From the NCBI GenBank assembly GCA_019914995.1, contig CM034127.1:3286001-3350000 (forward strand): 64,000 bases of DNA, given 5' to 3'. Shown piece by piece: positions 23,488 through 37,800 of the stretch (positions within the stretch are counted from its first letter, which is position 1; each line of letters starts with the position of its first letter). The translations under genes and the position numbers were made by a program. The notes under the pieces are model-generated. The model saw only the letters and a list, made by a program, of their open reading frames with translations. It searched no databases and was not told the DNA's origin. This DNA is from Acanthochlamys bracteata. Taxonomy: Eukaryota > Streptophyta > Magnoliopsida > Pandanales > Velloziaceae.

Positions 23488-26400
23488 AAAAAAAAAGTAG
23501 AATAAGTTCTCTCAGAACAAACACAAGAAAAAGGAAATGGTGCTTCAGCTAAATTCAACTTACCTCAGGAAAAGAAATTGTGGCATTTCTCATGAACGGA
23601 GCATCTAGAGGAACAAATTATAAGCAACTAGGTTCTCTGTCATTTGGAAAGAAAAGGTAAAAATTGTGATTTAGGATGGTTTCAGAAATGGAAAAGAGAC
23701 AGTTGTGTATTGCCAAACCGTCCAAGAACATGACTCAGTTTTCAAGTATACTTTACAACATGGAGCAATCTTATAACAAAATTGCACTTGCAAAAACATA
23801 GATATTCCAGTATATCATGCCAACCTCATCAGAAATTAGACGATCTGCATCTTCAGGGGAAATCTCCCTTTTAAGTTGCTCAACCACTGTCCCAAGGATC
23901 TTTGGAGTTGCATTAACCTTCTTCCTTTTTCGAGTTTTACGTTCCAACCAAGTTTATCAGACACACCTAGATTGGTAAAGAGACTTACACAAAGAAAAAA
24001 CAATGAATTCTTTAATAAACAAGAAGACAAATATCTGAAAATGCATAAAAAGACGCTGCAACAGCTCTGTCAACTATATATAGAGTGTGCTTAGCGACGT
24101 TTAGCTAGGTGTTTTTAGCATCATTGTTGAAACGGTAAAGTCCTTTCTCATCCTTAGACCCAACTTCATGTCCAAAGAAACATTGGACTCAACTGCTAAT
24201 AAAGAAATTGGGCAATATCTTTGTCCATTGGAGCAAGTCTAGTTGTATGGGTTAGGAACTGGTGAATTGTTTCCCCCTCACAATGCAACTCCATCCTACT
24301 GAGACTCTTCTCAGCCTACTTAAGCAAAATTCCAAAGGTTTTGACCATTCACTTCCAGCAAAGTGGAGATGAATGATCAGTGAAGCTCATGAAAGCTTCA
24401 ACCTCTTCAGATACATGATCTTGGCCACATGAATTAAGAGTAAGAAATTTGGAGTAAGATAGTCAATAAGATGGTTCAATAGTCTATAATTGTGCATATC
24501 ACCTAATGCCGCTGCCTCCATCCATTCCAATTTTGATCTAGTAAATTTTTCAGCACCTAATCAGTAAAATAGATTCAAACTTAAAGATCACAGAACTGTA
24601 TTATTGCAGAAGATAAATCTGAGCATAAATTAGCGAACTGGGATCCTTTAAACATGAACAAGTTTCAAACTTTCACTTATTCTGACTCACTCTGACATGA
24701 TCGATTTCCATAACAACCCAACTTATACACAAACTTTTGGCAACCACCATGCACAGCCATTTATTGCTGATTTGTTAACCCCTGTCGACTGGGACTAAGA
24801 TTTGATCAATTTAATGCTTTCTATTGAAGCTCAACGTCACAATATATCGATAGTTGCTATAATGTGAGATGAAATTATGTGAAGAAATATAAAAGACAAC
24901 AGAAAATCTCTGCATACCTTAGCAAAGCATTCATGAATCAATGTTAATGATCAAAGAATCCACATGAAAGTTGTCTACATCTAGCATATCACTCCAAATT
25001 GGATGACTAAATAGGCATAATAATGCAAATAATGGAGTTCTCTTCATAGTATCATCACCGCAAAAACAAAAAAAGGAAACAACTTCAAATAATATGCGAA
25101 ATAACACCACCCTAATACAACTGGCTTAAACCAAGAAGCATACTCTCCACGGTTGCCACTGAAAACACCAGATTCCATGATCTTCATTTCATCTTCACGT
25201 AGTTCATCTACTTTATGCTTCTCCCTGTGCCACTTGTAGAAATCCTGCAAGCGAGTAATATCTAGGCTACAATCTATGCTTCGACCTTCCCTTTTTGCAA
25301 GCTTTTGCTGGATGTTTATCAAAGAAGAGGAACCAAAATAGATAAATCTAACCCCAAAAGATTCTCACTAAACGAACATAGCAGCAGAAATACAATTTAC
25401 GGATTCTTTGGTATACTCCAACAATGGAACTTACAAGTTCATATTCAACAAGAAAGTATGTACCTTGATAACAGACATTAGGCCTGTTTTGATTTGCACG
25501 ATGCCTCTTCTTTCACTATTTGGATCCAAATTTTAGGCTAAAGAATATGCATGTTTGCATACTGCAATAAGGCAAACAGTTACACATGAAGGACAACATC
25601 ACTAATTTCGCCAGTGATACAAAAACGTGATAGATAAGTGATTAGAAGATCAAATAGCAGAACATTAAAATTAAAAAATAATTAGTTCACAAATTTTAAC
25701 AATACAAAGAGAAACTTATGTAATATTCAAATAAAAGTTACTTGGTCAAAGTCAAAGTTAATTCTCTAAGTTAGTACTTACTCCAAAATTAAAGTAATGT
25801 TTCTATCAGATAAGAATACGACACTTTAGGCAAACTTGTATATTGGGCAATTAGCTAGATAAACACTACTCTTCATTCTACAAAAGAAATTGAAATAAGA
25901 ACAGCAGTATGTTCTTGAGGGTGAAAGAGAGGATCCAACTCCTGCTACAGATGTTAACCCAGAGATATGTAATCGCCACCTTACATGTGACCAATTGATT
26001 TCTGTCTAATCTCCTCTTAGGCAACGCACTTAAAACTTCGACAATACTAAAACTATTGCACATCCTTTGTGGAGTTAACAATATTTTGAAATTTAGCGGT
26101 AACCCATTTATCAGAAAAATTTTCATTACCATATTTCGTCATACCCTGCATCCTTTGATTCTTTGCAGACACGATAAGCAGACACTTTCAACAATTGAGT
26201 GACCACACGATTATACATTGATTCAAGCATATATGCTAGCGTCCATATATTCAATAAAGCTTCGAGTGCTGGCATAGTATTGCATAGTATTTTAACATGC
26301 ACCTTCACATTTTACTTCATCTACATTATATAAATTGTGAAGTTCTATACCTTAGTAATAACTAGTGCTGCTGCAATCCATCAAACAGAAAAATTATGTT

Positions 26401-26690
26401 CACTCTCTTACTGTATCACCTACCTTACAGAAACCACTGTATAAAACAAATCTAAGGCTAAGTTATCGGAGAGCAATTAAAACACAGAACTAAGTAGAAC
26501 ATAAAGACAAGAACAAGAGATTTTATAAAACTTCTAGAGATGTTGGGGTCTTCATCTTCAATCTCGTCAGCAGCACGAAGAATCTCATCAGTGTGGAGAT
26601 TATTGGCAAGCGACGATGGCACGTTACCGGCGATTCCACTAACTGGATGCCTCGGCTTACCAGCTCCCTAAGAAGAGGTTGACATGAACG

Positions 26691-28869
26691 CACAGACTGA
26701 GCTGCTGGAAGAACAACCGCAGCGAGTGAATCTGCTTAGGACTTCGAAACTGTCCGCTCTCTCTATAACACAGCACGAACCAACCGCTCCCAGTTCAGTT
26801 CCGCCCGCGACATCTCCCTATCTTACGAATCAGCTCAGAAGCTGAAACCTAACACCGATAACAAGACAACACTCTATTCTGAGCATAAAATCTTGAGAGA
26901 AACAGCGATCAAGTAGATGGAGAGGAGTTTTCAACTTACGCAGAGATCATGGAAGGTGAAGTGGTGCTTGGGGAATTTATAAGGGTTTTATAAGCGAGGG
27001 AAGGAGGTAATGAACCGAGATAAAATTTTATTTAAAAAGAAAAGAGGAAAGTTAGGACCGTTTGATTATTTATAAATTAAAAAAATAGAAAATTCCCAGC
27101 TGTAAAATTTCGGGTAAGGACAGTTTTTTGGTTACGCGCTTTTTCATTTTTACTCGCGCGCAACATGCGTTTTGTTTAATCGGTGTTAAAAAGAAAATTA
27201 AAGTTCTGGATGTTGATTCGGTTTCTTAAATTGGCTGTTTGTTTGAGTTCGAATTTGTAAAGAAAGTAACCAAGTTGGAGTGTTTAGTTTAAACAAAAAA
27301 ACGTGAAAGATGGAGTTGATAGATTAAACTGGGTTTAGTATTTGCAAAACCCATACGAGCGATAGGACGAAAAAGCTCGTCTCCCATAGTTCTTTCGGGA
27401 ATAACCGTGAAATATTCAGGTTTTAAAATATGAAAATATCTTTAAGTTATCCCCAAGAAACGAGTTCATCTGGACTAAATTTAAAAACATATTTTAAATA
27501 TTCGTAATTTTATTTTTTTTTTAAATTTTGAGTTCTAAATAATTTTTATATTTTAATTACACAAAAAATTCAGAACTTCACTTCCACGTACGAAATTCTA
27601 ATTCTAACTTTCTTATATACACATTTCTCAATATAATTATATTTTTTAATTTTTAATACACTTTTAAAATCTACTGAAATACAAATACTGAATTTTACTT
27701 TCATTTTATTTTTTAAAAAATTTTACTTTCTACTTTTCACTTTCACGAAACTCACTTACGAACATTTGAAACACGTCCTAAATAGAAGTCCTCAAAAATG
27801 TTAATTTTTATTTTAAACAAAAATTATATAATATATATTTATTATATTTTTCAAAATTTCAATTTATTAAAATATTAAACTATAAAAAATGAAAATAAAA
27901 TTTTGATAAACAGTAAAAAAATTGCCAAACGAAATACAAAAGTTTCCACATACTCCTTTGAAAGCTTTGGAAGACGTCTTTTTGTTCCCTGATGAAAACA
28001 TTACCAGTTCATTGTTAAAGATCGTAAGATCCAAACATAACATGCACGCAACGAACTAAAAGTTTACGTACTACTTATAAGTTGAAAAAGAAGAGCAGCT
28101 TGTGATTATCAACTTCTTTTTTGAACCTTTTTTTTCTGAAATCTAAAATCTCCAAAATATTAGTACAAGCTACTAGCAACACAGAACATCAAAGAACCGA
28201 GTCCATATACGTGATTGAATTACCGATTATCTAACCCAGGGTGAAAGTTGCACCACAGAGAAATGCAAACTTCAGAAAACAGATTTTAGAACAGAGAAGT
28301 TCTTGATACAATAAACAGATTAGAGGTACCTTACCCATCACAAGAAGTTACTTCTGCAACAAGGAGAATTAAAACAGAATATTCCGAGTTAGCAAAAAGT
28401 AAGCTTATGTCGACCTTGGTCATTTGCATAGGGTCCGCAAGTTTTGATAGTTTCCAGTACCCATCACCTTCACAAGAAGAACATACATAACCACCTGCTA
28501 CATTTTGTATGGTTAAGAAAACAAGAAATTGAGCCGAAACTTGACAACCAAACAACTTATCAGCTATATGATGAACAATTCCATATGAACAGATGCTCAT
28601 GTTGAGCTACTACAACCTAATAAATAGAATCATTGCATTAAGCAATACATAATTTAACAGCGGATTGAATACCTACTATTTACAGAATAATTGATAACAG
28701 CAGCAACCCGATTTGCCTTATCGTCATATTACCTACATTCCCATCCAATTCAAAAATCACACATTCAAAAATATGGAGAAGATACCCCCTTCCGTCCCTT
28801 CCAACTCCCCCACCCACCCAGAGAGACCACTCTCCCTCCTTTGTTACTGCCAATAAGAATACGATGGAA
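26691..28869. other. Spacer between the CalS9-like pseudogene and CALS3
   Basis: Non-coding. It contains the dispersed repeat at 27500-27745 and, at its right end, the probable 3' UTR of CALS3. The open frame at 28331-28600 (minus) shows no family features. Confidence 0.5.
27500..27745. repeat. Dispersed repeat family B, copy 1
   Basis: AT-rich block with landmarks aattttgagttctaaataat, ttacacaaaaaattcag, and ttttactttcattttatttt. The same landmarks in the same order and orientation recur at 59499-59735, with many point differences. No coding capacity. Confidence 0.7.
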
Positions 28870-31800
28870 CTATTCTTTGTTGCGCGATGATCTGTCTTTC
28901 TTTTGTCCTCCTAGGATGCGAGAAATTTGAAGACCCCTGCTGAAGGCCTGATTGAATAACATTCGGGTCTGGAATTCAGAAACAAACGGGAACCAAGCTA
29001 AGAAGGCAACTGGTGTGAACAGGAGTAGTCCCATTATGATTTCATAGCCTCGGGCTAGTGCGCGAACCGAGCTCCATAATCCAGTTGATTTGACCAGAGG
29101 CTTACAAGCTTGAGCAATCTGAAGAGGGTGTTGAACATGATTAAAAAGAAATGTCATTTCAATAAAATCGCCTAAGCAATAGCGCTTGTTCAATGTATAA
29201 TGATAATTGATATACCAGAAGCAGGCCCCATCCCGTTGGCATGAAGGCTAGTATGCAGATTATTATGTCCTTCACCGACATCTTTGGGAATACTATCAAG
29301 GTAATAAGAATAGAAACAAAGGTCACAAATATCAGAAATTTGATCAATCGGAAGACAAGTTGAAAGTTCGCACTGAATCTCCGCCTTCCAACTGATACTG
29401 TCTGATAAAAAATTATAAAAAAAAAGTTACAGTGGGTCTACTCTGTGAGTACAGACTATTGGATAAAATAAATCTGATGCTTCATATATAGATAACCATG
29501 TTTGTGCAACTTAACTCCAAAATAAACTAAACACTCTTAACTCAAAAGAACATCACCTTCATGACGAGAAGTATTGCTAATATCACGAGCCATGATATAC
29601 CATAAACCTAAACAACAAAAAGCACACATTAGCCTATGAAGGTTTACTTCATTAAATATGCTAGGATAAACGAAAGAAGTTATCAAAGAATGGTTGACTA
29701 CCAGGATACTTCTGGTTTTTCGGGTTAAACTTAGATGATAGACAAGCCCATATTGGAAAATAAAGAAGCGCAATGCCAGCAATATCTCACAGATAATTCC
29801 ACGAATACCAGAATACTTAAGATGATCTTGCTCTTTTTCCCACCATGACTCCCAGCTTTTCTCTGGTGAAACACCAATTCCACCACGATTGCTTATCCAC
29901 TTATTCCAGTCAGTCCAGTCATCCACAATCTTTTGCCACTCAAAACCTGATGGGTTAAAAAGAAATGGTGCAAAGAGCCATGTCCCAACCATGAACCATA
30001 TGGAAAAAGTAATGAATATGTATCCCACAGAAGATCTATAGGAGCTACTGAGAATTTCATAAACAACTAACAAAATCATTAGCTCGATTCCCTTGATAAA
30101 ATGACTTCGAGAATACAGCCTATAATTGTCAGCAAATTTGGCGTGGAAGACCACAAATCCACGGCCTGTACCTCGATACTCTGCACCACCATGAAGAAGA
30201 GTTCGTCCATAGTAATGGGTCCTGGTTCCAAGAGAAAATGTGAAAAACACGGATGCAAGCTGCAATTGCATAAGTATAAATTCACTTAATGCTTTGCGGA
30301 ACCCCCTTTCTAGACCTATCTCCATCATCATTGGTAATGCCATGAGAAATCCAAGCTGTACAAAAGACTGAGAAGCAAGAGCAACTTGCAGAGGTTTGTC
30401 ATGAATAAATTTTCTATTTCTTGCCAGGCCTTCTTCAAGTCCACTAAGAACCAGATACAGGCGTCCATAAAGGAAGACATATACTGTAAGAACTGTAACC
30501 TGCGGTTGCATAGACATAACAGGTTTTACTTTGTATATAAGAAACTTGCACTTAGAAATTCTGGATATCGCATTGAAGTCGTACCAATGTACTAAAATAG
30601 AAGCCTACGGTTGTGAAGTAGCATGAAAGCATTCTAAAGAAATCAAAACGGTGGCCAAGTCTGTAGATATCACGGCTCAAAGTCTGCTCGCCATTGCCAT
30701 TTGCTATCTTGGCCTCAAACAGTGAGATTTGGTTAAGACCGACATCTCTGCCTTTGCCAACTTGCATGTACTCATGATGGGTAACACTACCCTCACGAAG
30801 TGTTGAATTAAAACCTGCCATTAACAAAATTGAAATGAGAATAGATATTACTATGCAGAACTTACTCAAAGGAGTAACGAGTCAAATTTAGGATGCCTGC
30901 AAAAATGTCCTCGCTCAAGTTAATGATTTTTGACGCCTTGCTTATACCGCCCCTTGTGAGGTGGAATAGTCTATCGAAAACATCTGGATGTCCATAATGA
31001 AACCGCACTCTAATGATTAAAGAAAAGGAAAAAAGAAAAATCAGAGATGATAACCTGAAAAACACAGATGAGGGTCTACGTCTACTAAAAAGGCATACAA
31101 AAATAGTTAAATGCCCATATTGGAGGGTATCTACATTGGAGAATCTTAAGTTGATAAAGAGATTCATCTATTTGTTGAACCCCTTTGCATATCACCAAGG
31201 CTTCTAAATGGTTATAGAAGTCGAACTATAAGAAAACACAAGGCTTGGTCCTTTCCAGTTAGTGGCAGCAGCTAAACTTGCAATCAGCCACATGTCTCAA
31301 CTAACAAATCTACACTAGTACATTGATTTCACAACTGCATACCTTAAAGGATTGGCAAGTATACGCTGGCCAATAGTCACAAAACTTGTTTCCTGATTTG
31401 ACATAAACCAAGCAAGAGAAGATACACTGCAAATCCAAACACATAACGTCATTCGAGTGCTCCAGATATCAAATCCAAGATAATGTCAATGCACACCTTC
31501 CAGTAAATATATGCTCTCTGACTCCCAGAATTGATGGCTGCCGTACACCACCGTGTTTCTGTAAAAATTCTTGTAACAAGTTTCTCATCTTAAGAGCTTC
31601 TTCCATATAATTATCCTGTTCAAGCACCAACCATGAATAAACTAGTAAGGGTAATCTGGGAAGGCACATCCCTTCTACATGGTTGCTAAATTTACCTGAT
31701 TCATGTCTATTGCTTGCAAACCTTCACCACGAGTAAAAATAATTGCATGATTTTGATTTTCTGGCTTGCCTTCTCCAAGGATTGCAGGACCAGGAAGTTT

Positions 31801-34800
31801 TATGCGATATATAACCTTTAAAAGGAGAAGTTTATGAATTGAAGTTAGAGTATAATATCGTAAAAGCAAACTTCAAAAGGAAGTTTCAATTTTAGAATAG
31901 ATAAAACGAAAGGGACTATCTGGAAAAACGGAAACAGCCAGTACAGGCTTTGATCATGCACCACTTTTGATGCTTTTGTATGCTAAAAGGACATACTGAA
32001 AACTGCTGACATCAACCTTCAGTATTACTTCTAGACTTAGAAGTTGAACCTTATCTTCTCTAATATGTCTGTTGTCATAGTACCTCCTTTATCATCACTT
32101 TGTAAAAATTACCCAAACATTGGATTTTGCATACTGCATGATCTTGTATACTCTTAACTGAAACAAATGGTGCATAGGATACTAATGATGGTTGAGCAAA
32201 AAAAAAATAAGATATTAATGAAGGCACACCAACAGATAACTGCAGCTAGCTAAAATGGGTTGCCAAGTATTATCTTATCTATTTCAAAAACCAATTGAAG
32301 AAATGAAATTCCTAACTACAAATTAAACCTAACCTGATCAAGGTTTTCCACTGCATCACGAGAACCATCAGCCAAGGAAGCCTTAACCAATGCAGAGTAG
32401 TAAACTTTCTCTACCTTTCTGTCACCACGGGTTACTTCAACCTCATCTATATAAGCAACTCGAAGTGATGGATACCTGACAAAAACCAAGATTACGTCAG
32501 GAAACAAATAAAGAATGTCAACTCTCTTAGTAAATCAACATTAACATAGAAAAGCTATCATCACAATCAAGATGCAGAAAATTAGTTCGGGGATGTAGTG
32601 ATGGAGAAAGCACATCAGCTTGACAGAGAGGGGGAAAAAAACGCAATGACTCAAACTATACAAGAGGAAATGACAATAACTACAAATGTAATTAAAACCC
32701 AAAGTCTGACCCAGATTTCAGTAAACTTCAGTACAAATTAATGGATCCTTACATTTCTTTTGTTTACATACATATTTCACTAAACAAAGAGAGTCCTACC
32801 TTTCCTGAAAGATGAGACAACTTTGCTTTTATATCTACATTTTCAACTATTGACAACTGCAACTATAGATCAAGCCTAACAACAAAAACACTTGAACAGC
32901 CAACATCCATGAAAAAGTGTCCCAGACACATGAAAAACTTAAATCAGAATTATAAGGAGTTTTGAGCTACTACAGTAATAATGAAAAAATGTAGAGATTG
33001 GTGGTTGTAAGAGGTACAATGAAACAGGGCAATATGATCATCAAAGTAACAGTTAGATTCCAAACACTCAAACACTAAGCGGCATCCAATCCAATAATTG
33101 TCTACATACGTTGTCATGAGCCGTAAAATGTCCTGTGCACGAAGCTCGCCAGATCTTTTCTGAATTCCATACTGCTGGCATGATACAACAAATGTGAATT
33201 TCATGTCTGCTACAGCTTTGCATTGTGCCCACAAAGATCTTTCAACTTTCGAATGTTCCTCAGATGTCAATTCAACTGCTTTATATCCTTTCATCAAATC
33301 TAAAAGGGGGAGAGAAAACTGAGACAAATGAGACTAGGAGATAACAAGAGTAGCTCCATTATAACGTCCCACAATTTTCTTTTTAAAAGAATCCTTAAAA
33401 GATAAGATAAGAGTTACCATCATCTTCAGCCATATCGAGGAATGCTTGGAGTTCCAATGCCTTTCGGTAATACATCATACCTCTGACTGGAATTTCACAT
33501 AATTCAACGGTTATTATCATTATGCTTTGTGACAATGCCAGTATGGCTTCTGACCTAATAAGTACAAAAATAGAAATGACAAGTTCCAACTGAAACTTAA
33601 GTATACCAGTACGAGTCAGAGTCTGGCCACGGTAGGATGCCCAAAGACGGAGTTTTTCTTCAAGTGCTTCATTTTGACGAAGTTCATCTTCACTTTTGCA
33701 ACCCACACGTTCAAGGAAGTTGTTCCACTCGTCTACAAGAACATGTACCATATTTCAGGACCTTGCGCCAGATACAACACTAAATACCTCTAAGTTGAGT
33801 AACCTGGATATATTTTCTGGAGATAAAAACTTATAGAAACGCCATCCTCGTTGAACTCTTCTAACTCTGGGAGAGAGAAAAGGACCTCCTCGGTGTAGTA
33901 AGGTGTCAAAACTCTGCATCAATGAAGCGAAGTTATGATTGGCTCCCATAAACAGATTTCATTTCTGGAAAGTAGGGTTCAAAGACTACCATAGAAGAAC
34001 ATGGGCATTTCTGAACTAAAAGATCCTACTATATCACATCTAATTGTCTACAAGTAAATCAAAGCAGAGTACTATGTTTCAACACTACCATTCTAGACTT
34101 TACCTCAAAACCTGCAATCCTTCTAAGCAAAAGTTCTAGGGCGCACAAAAAATTAATGAAACCAGCTGCAGCTAAGAACTATGCGTAATCCATGCCCACA
34201 TAGACCTTCAATGTATACAGGAGATTGAAGGTGAAAAGTTGCTCGTTGAAATGTTTCCTCATATGAAAACTACCACCAATTTGATATAGTTAGGAAAAAG
34301 GACAAATACGCTGTGGATTGTCTGAATTATCATCCAGGGAAAATAGAAATATGAAATAAATGACAAGATGGTCACAGGCGAAGTGAAGCTACTTGAAGAG
34401 GAAAGCAAGCCAACTATCATAAGAATGCAAGGCATGATAAACCTATAGAAGCAGAAGTTTGAGAGACTTACGAGAAGGATAGCATGTTTCGCACTTTTGG
34501 GGCACTAGGCATGTTCATGAAAAGGGAGTTCGTGAAGAAAGAGATACGCCTCCTTGCTTCCAAATTAGATGGCACATCCATTGCAGACTCCTTAACAGTA
34601 AGCAGCAGATAAAGTCTTTTCATCTGTTTAGGTAAAGGGAGACATCACCCTCTGACTGTCAGATTAGAGAAACAGATACAAATGCTACCATTAACAGATT
34701 TACCTTCTCCGTCCAAGCCTCTGATTCTGGTAGGGGAAATCGTATTGCTCCTGGTGATGCAAATAACTGGCGTTGTTGATGGTCTAAAGATGTCATACCA

Positions 34801-37800
34801 TCATGCCTCCCATAAGAACCTCCATGGCTTGAATCAAGGAGCCTGTCCAATACAAGAAAGTGCATAAATTTCTGTATCCAAGTAAACAAAGTTCAACCCC
34901 CTTAGGTACTAAAGCCTGGGGGCAACTACATTTTGATTTTCACCATCCAACCAAAGATCAAACTGGAGAAGGGAACAATTGTCTCCTTGTTCTGGCTGAT
35001 GGTAGAATAGATATCTTTTTCCATATCAGAAAGTTTATGCAGCTTGCTTGGGGAAAGTGACTAACTGAATTCTTCTTCACACAACTCCGTTACAAATTAT
35101 TTGGGTCAAAAAAAGTTTTTTCCATTACCTGTAATATACTACAATCTCATTCTTTACACAATTGGTTAACTATTCAGTCAATGTAACAAGCATGCTGGTT
35201 GTTTCACAAAGATGCAAGATCTAAAGGATTTATAAAAAGCAAACCAATCCATTATTGCTATAAAATAGAATTCTGCGAAGACATTAAAGAGATTCCTCCT
35301 CAAATTCTATTAAAATAGTCGCAAATATTTGCATAATTTCTTGCTAAGTCACCAACCAAGTTAAAGGGATTAGCAATTTACTAGAACAACATAAACAAGA
35401 ACCAATTAAGGGTCTAGAAGTTAAACTACAAATTTAGACACAATAACTTAAAAGAGAAATATCGCAAATCACCAACAGTAAGCAAATTATTTGCAAATTG
35501 TTTCTGCTAACCAACAGGTATCAAGTTGGCTCACAATGATGCCAAGTATATACCATGTGAACTAAAATGATAACCAAGGGTGTAGCTTACTCATGAAATA
35601 TCATAACAAGGAAGCAAAATCAATTTGAATGTGAAACTAAAAGCTATACCCATAAAATTGTTCCTCCATAATATCCCGTGTAACGACTTCCAACATGTCC
35701 TGGAATAAAAGAATGACCTTATCCCTGTCCTCCTCTTTATTGTCTTTCTGCATAAAGAAGTCACATTAACTTAATAGCCTATATAAGTCGATATTACTTA
35801 ATTATTTGCTCTTGACATGTGAAAGCAACCAAAATAATATATTTTAAATTATGTTACATACCAAATATTCAATTAGCTTAACAAAGTGCCCATAGAGACT
35901 GGGGAGTGCACTCATATTCAACTCTTTGATCAATGTCTCCTTTTCAATATGTTCATCAACTTCAGCAAATATACGAGTTATGACTCTATCAGAAAAGATA
36001 AACAAAATTAGAACCATGATCATGTCAGAAAGAGAGAACACGGCGTCAAAAAAAAAAAATACAAACTACATACTCTTTTTCACGAGGGCCATCAACTAAG
36101 TAATTAATAATGTTTCTAAAGGATCTATAGCTTTCACGAACTGCAGAGAACATATATTCATCTGTTTCAAGCCTCTTTCTAAGCTCATGGTCTCTTTCTT
36201 TGCTATCCTTTGCCATGTCCAAAGCAATTGGGATCTAATAAACAGAAATTGTCTAGCAATTTTAGACAGATGATATATACATATTTATATATGATGAAAT
36301 TAGTTAATAAAGTATCACTTTATACAACCTTGCTAGCAAGTAGGAAGGGAGGCCAACGGATAAGGCCAAGATCTTGATCTGCCCAATATGGAACAAGCAA
36401 CAAGTCCATTTCCCTGTAACAGTTAGAGCACGAAAACTATGATAACAACTGAAAGAGAACCGTGCACAATTTTAAGAGAATAGTTGGAACCATGGTGTAA
36501 AACTACAGGATAACCAAACAGGTTAAGAATGTTTCTGAGACAACTTGTCCTAAAGCAAATTACAAATTAACAGGGCGAAACAGCATAGCACTAAAACAGT
36601 GCATTAGGACATTAGATGAAACATTTTGACAGCTCATGCAATCATAGTAATTTAGTTGAAAGATGGAGGATGTCCTCTACGTGAACCACATAGTATGATC
36701 TATCTTACTTGTTGCTAATAAGATCCTCTTCTCGGAAACTGCTGATAATTGTGTTCCACATTTGTGCAAACTTAGCAGCTTCCTTATCCTGGTTGCTAGC
36801 AGGTATCTAGATTTCCAGATACCAGATACATTAGCTACATTACATTGGAAATGATAGTACATGCTCAAGATGTTAGACAAAATATAGACCTTCCCAAATC
36901 TATGCGAGAAAGATGCTTTCAGTCCCTTCTTTTTTGTTTCTTCAGATTTTTCAACAGGAACCAAACGAGCATTGAAAGCGCCAGGCATAGAATTAAATCT
37001 CGACCTTAACATCCCCAAGGTGCGAATCTGCAACAAGACAAGTAAAAACATGTGATATCCAAAAGTGCCAAACTCTGAAGTAAAAACAATTCCAAGAATA
37101 TGAGCAAGTTTCCCAGCAGCAATTTCAGTACAAATGAACACATTATTGCACAATAAGGTGTTGTGGAATTTTATGTTATGTTCCAAGGAAATGAGCAAGT
37201 TTCCTAGCAGCAATTTCTGTTAAAATTGACAACATCATTGCACAATGAGGTATCGTATTATTTTCATTCAAATATTAACACCAATAACACTTCAAAAAGG
37301 GAGACTGTGTTGCTCAAACTATTTAAAGAAGAACATAGTCCCACTTGAATGAAAATTTTCAATCAGTTTAACATAACTTTTGTACTCCAAAGGGTACAAG
37401 GTCTTATTTATTCGGGTCAAATCAGAGACTAAAAGCACATCTTAAGTCACTGAACTTGGCCAAAATGAAGATCACAGTGAGGAGCTCCTACCAGTGGCAT
37501 TAATCCAAAATTCAGCTTCGCATGGTCTGAAAACCAGGACCACATCATCTAAGTTCTCAATTGTGGGTAGGGCATGTATCACAGATCAGTAAGTCTTACA
37601 GGAAACAATTGCATCATGGCAACCCAATAGACGGAACCAAGAAGATTCAAACCTCACCGACAAGCTTCACTAGACTTCCGCATATAATTTGTAGTAATAA
37701 CCTTCCCTGGTTGTAGGTTATGAGTTGGTTTATTCAGTTTTACAGAATGTATGGCCTTGCGCCAAAATGGTCCAAGTTGAATTATTAGCCATTCTACTAA

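Larger units (their letters stand above)
18153..26690 (-). pseudogene. CalS9-like callose synthase, truncated and disabled
   Basis: Exon remnants in the correct order encode pieces of the N-terminal third of a CalS9-type 1,3-beta-glucan synthase: SGIAGNVPSSLANN and ILRAADEIEDEDPN (26690-26532), HAYSLA (near 25550), QKLAKREGRSID and VDELREDEMK (near 25300-25130), KREISPEDADRLISDE (near 23850), LPKLPVQFSVPTARTADML (near 23400), IVQLLANEQSR (near 22800), SYLPLQPVWNK, KKLLFVCLYFLVW (near 21780), MARELEEILYQQ (near 20400), ANNDNGRAPHSDWRNYDDFN (near 19540), and SFVVHRTFLHLYHSF to MMFQ (18153-18292). Lesions: an in-frame TAA at 25533-25535, frameshifts near 23614 and 23423, and TGA for the expected Trp at 19469-19471. 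The usual start segment and the whole catalytic two-thirds are missing. A 46-codon foreign-looking frame and a foldback occupy 19155-19337, in the interval before the last exon. Confidence 0.85.

Noticed and set aside
24094-24560. Possible transposon-derived coding sequence in the callose synthase pseudogene
   Set aside because: Translations in all frames are broken and no transposase, integrase or reverse transcriptase motif is visible.
30101-30289. Plus-strand frame inside CALS3
   Set aside because: Antisense of the highly conserved catalytic-region exon 29702-30499.
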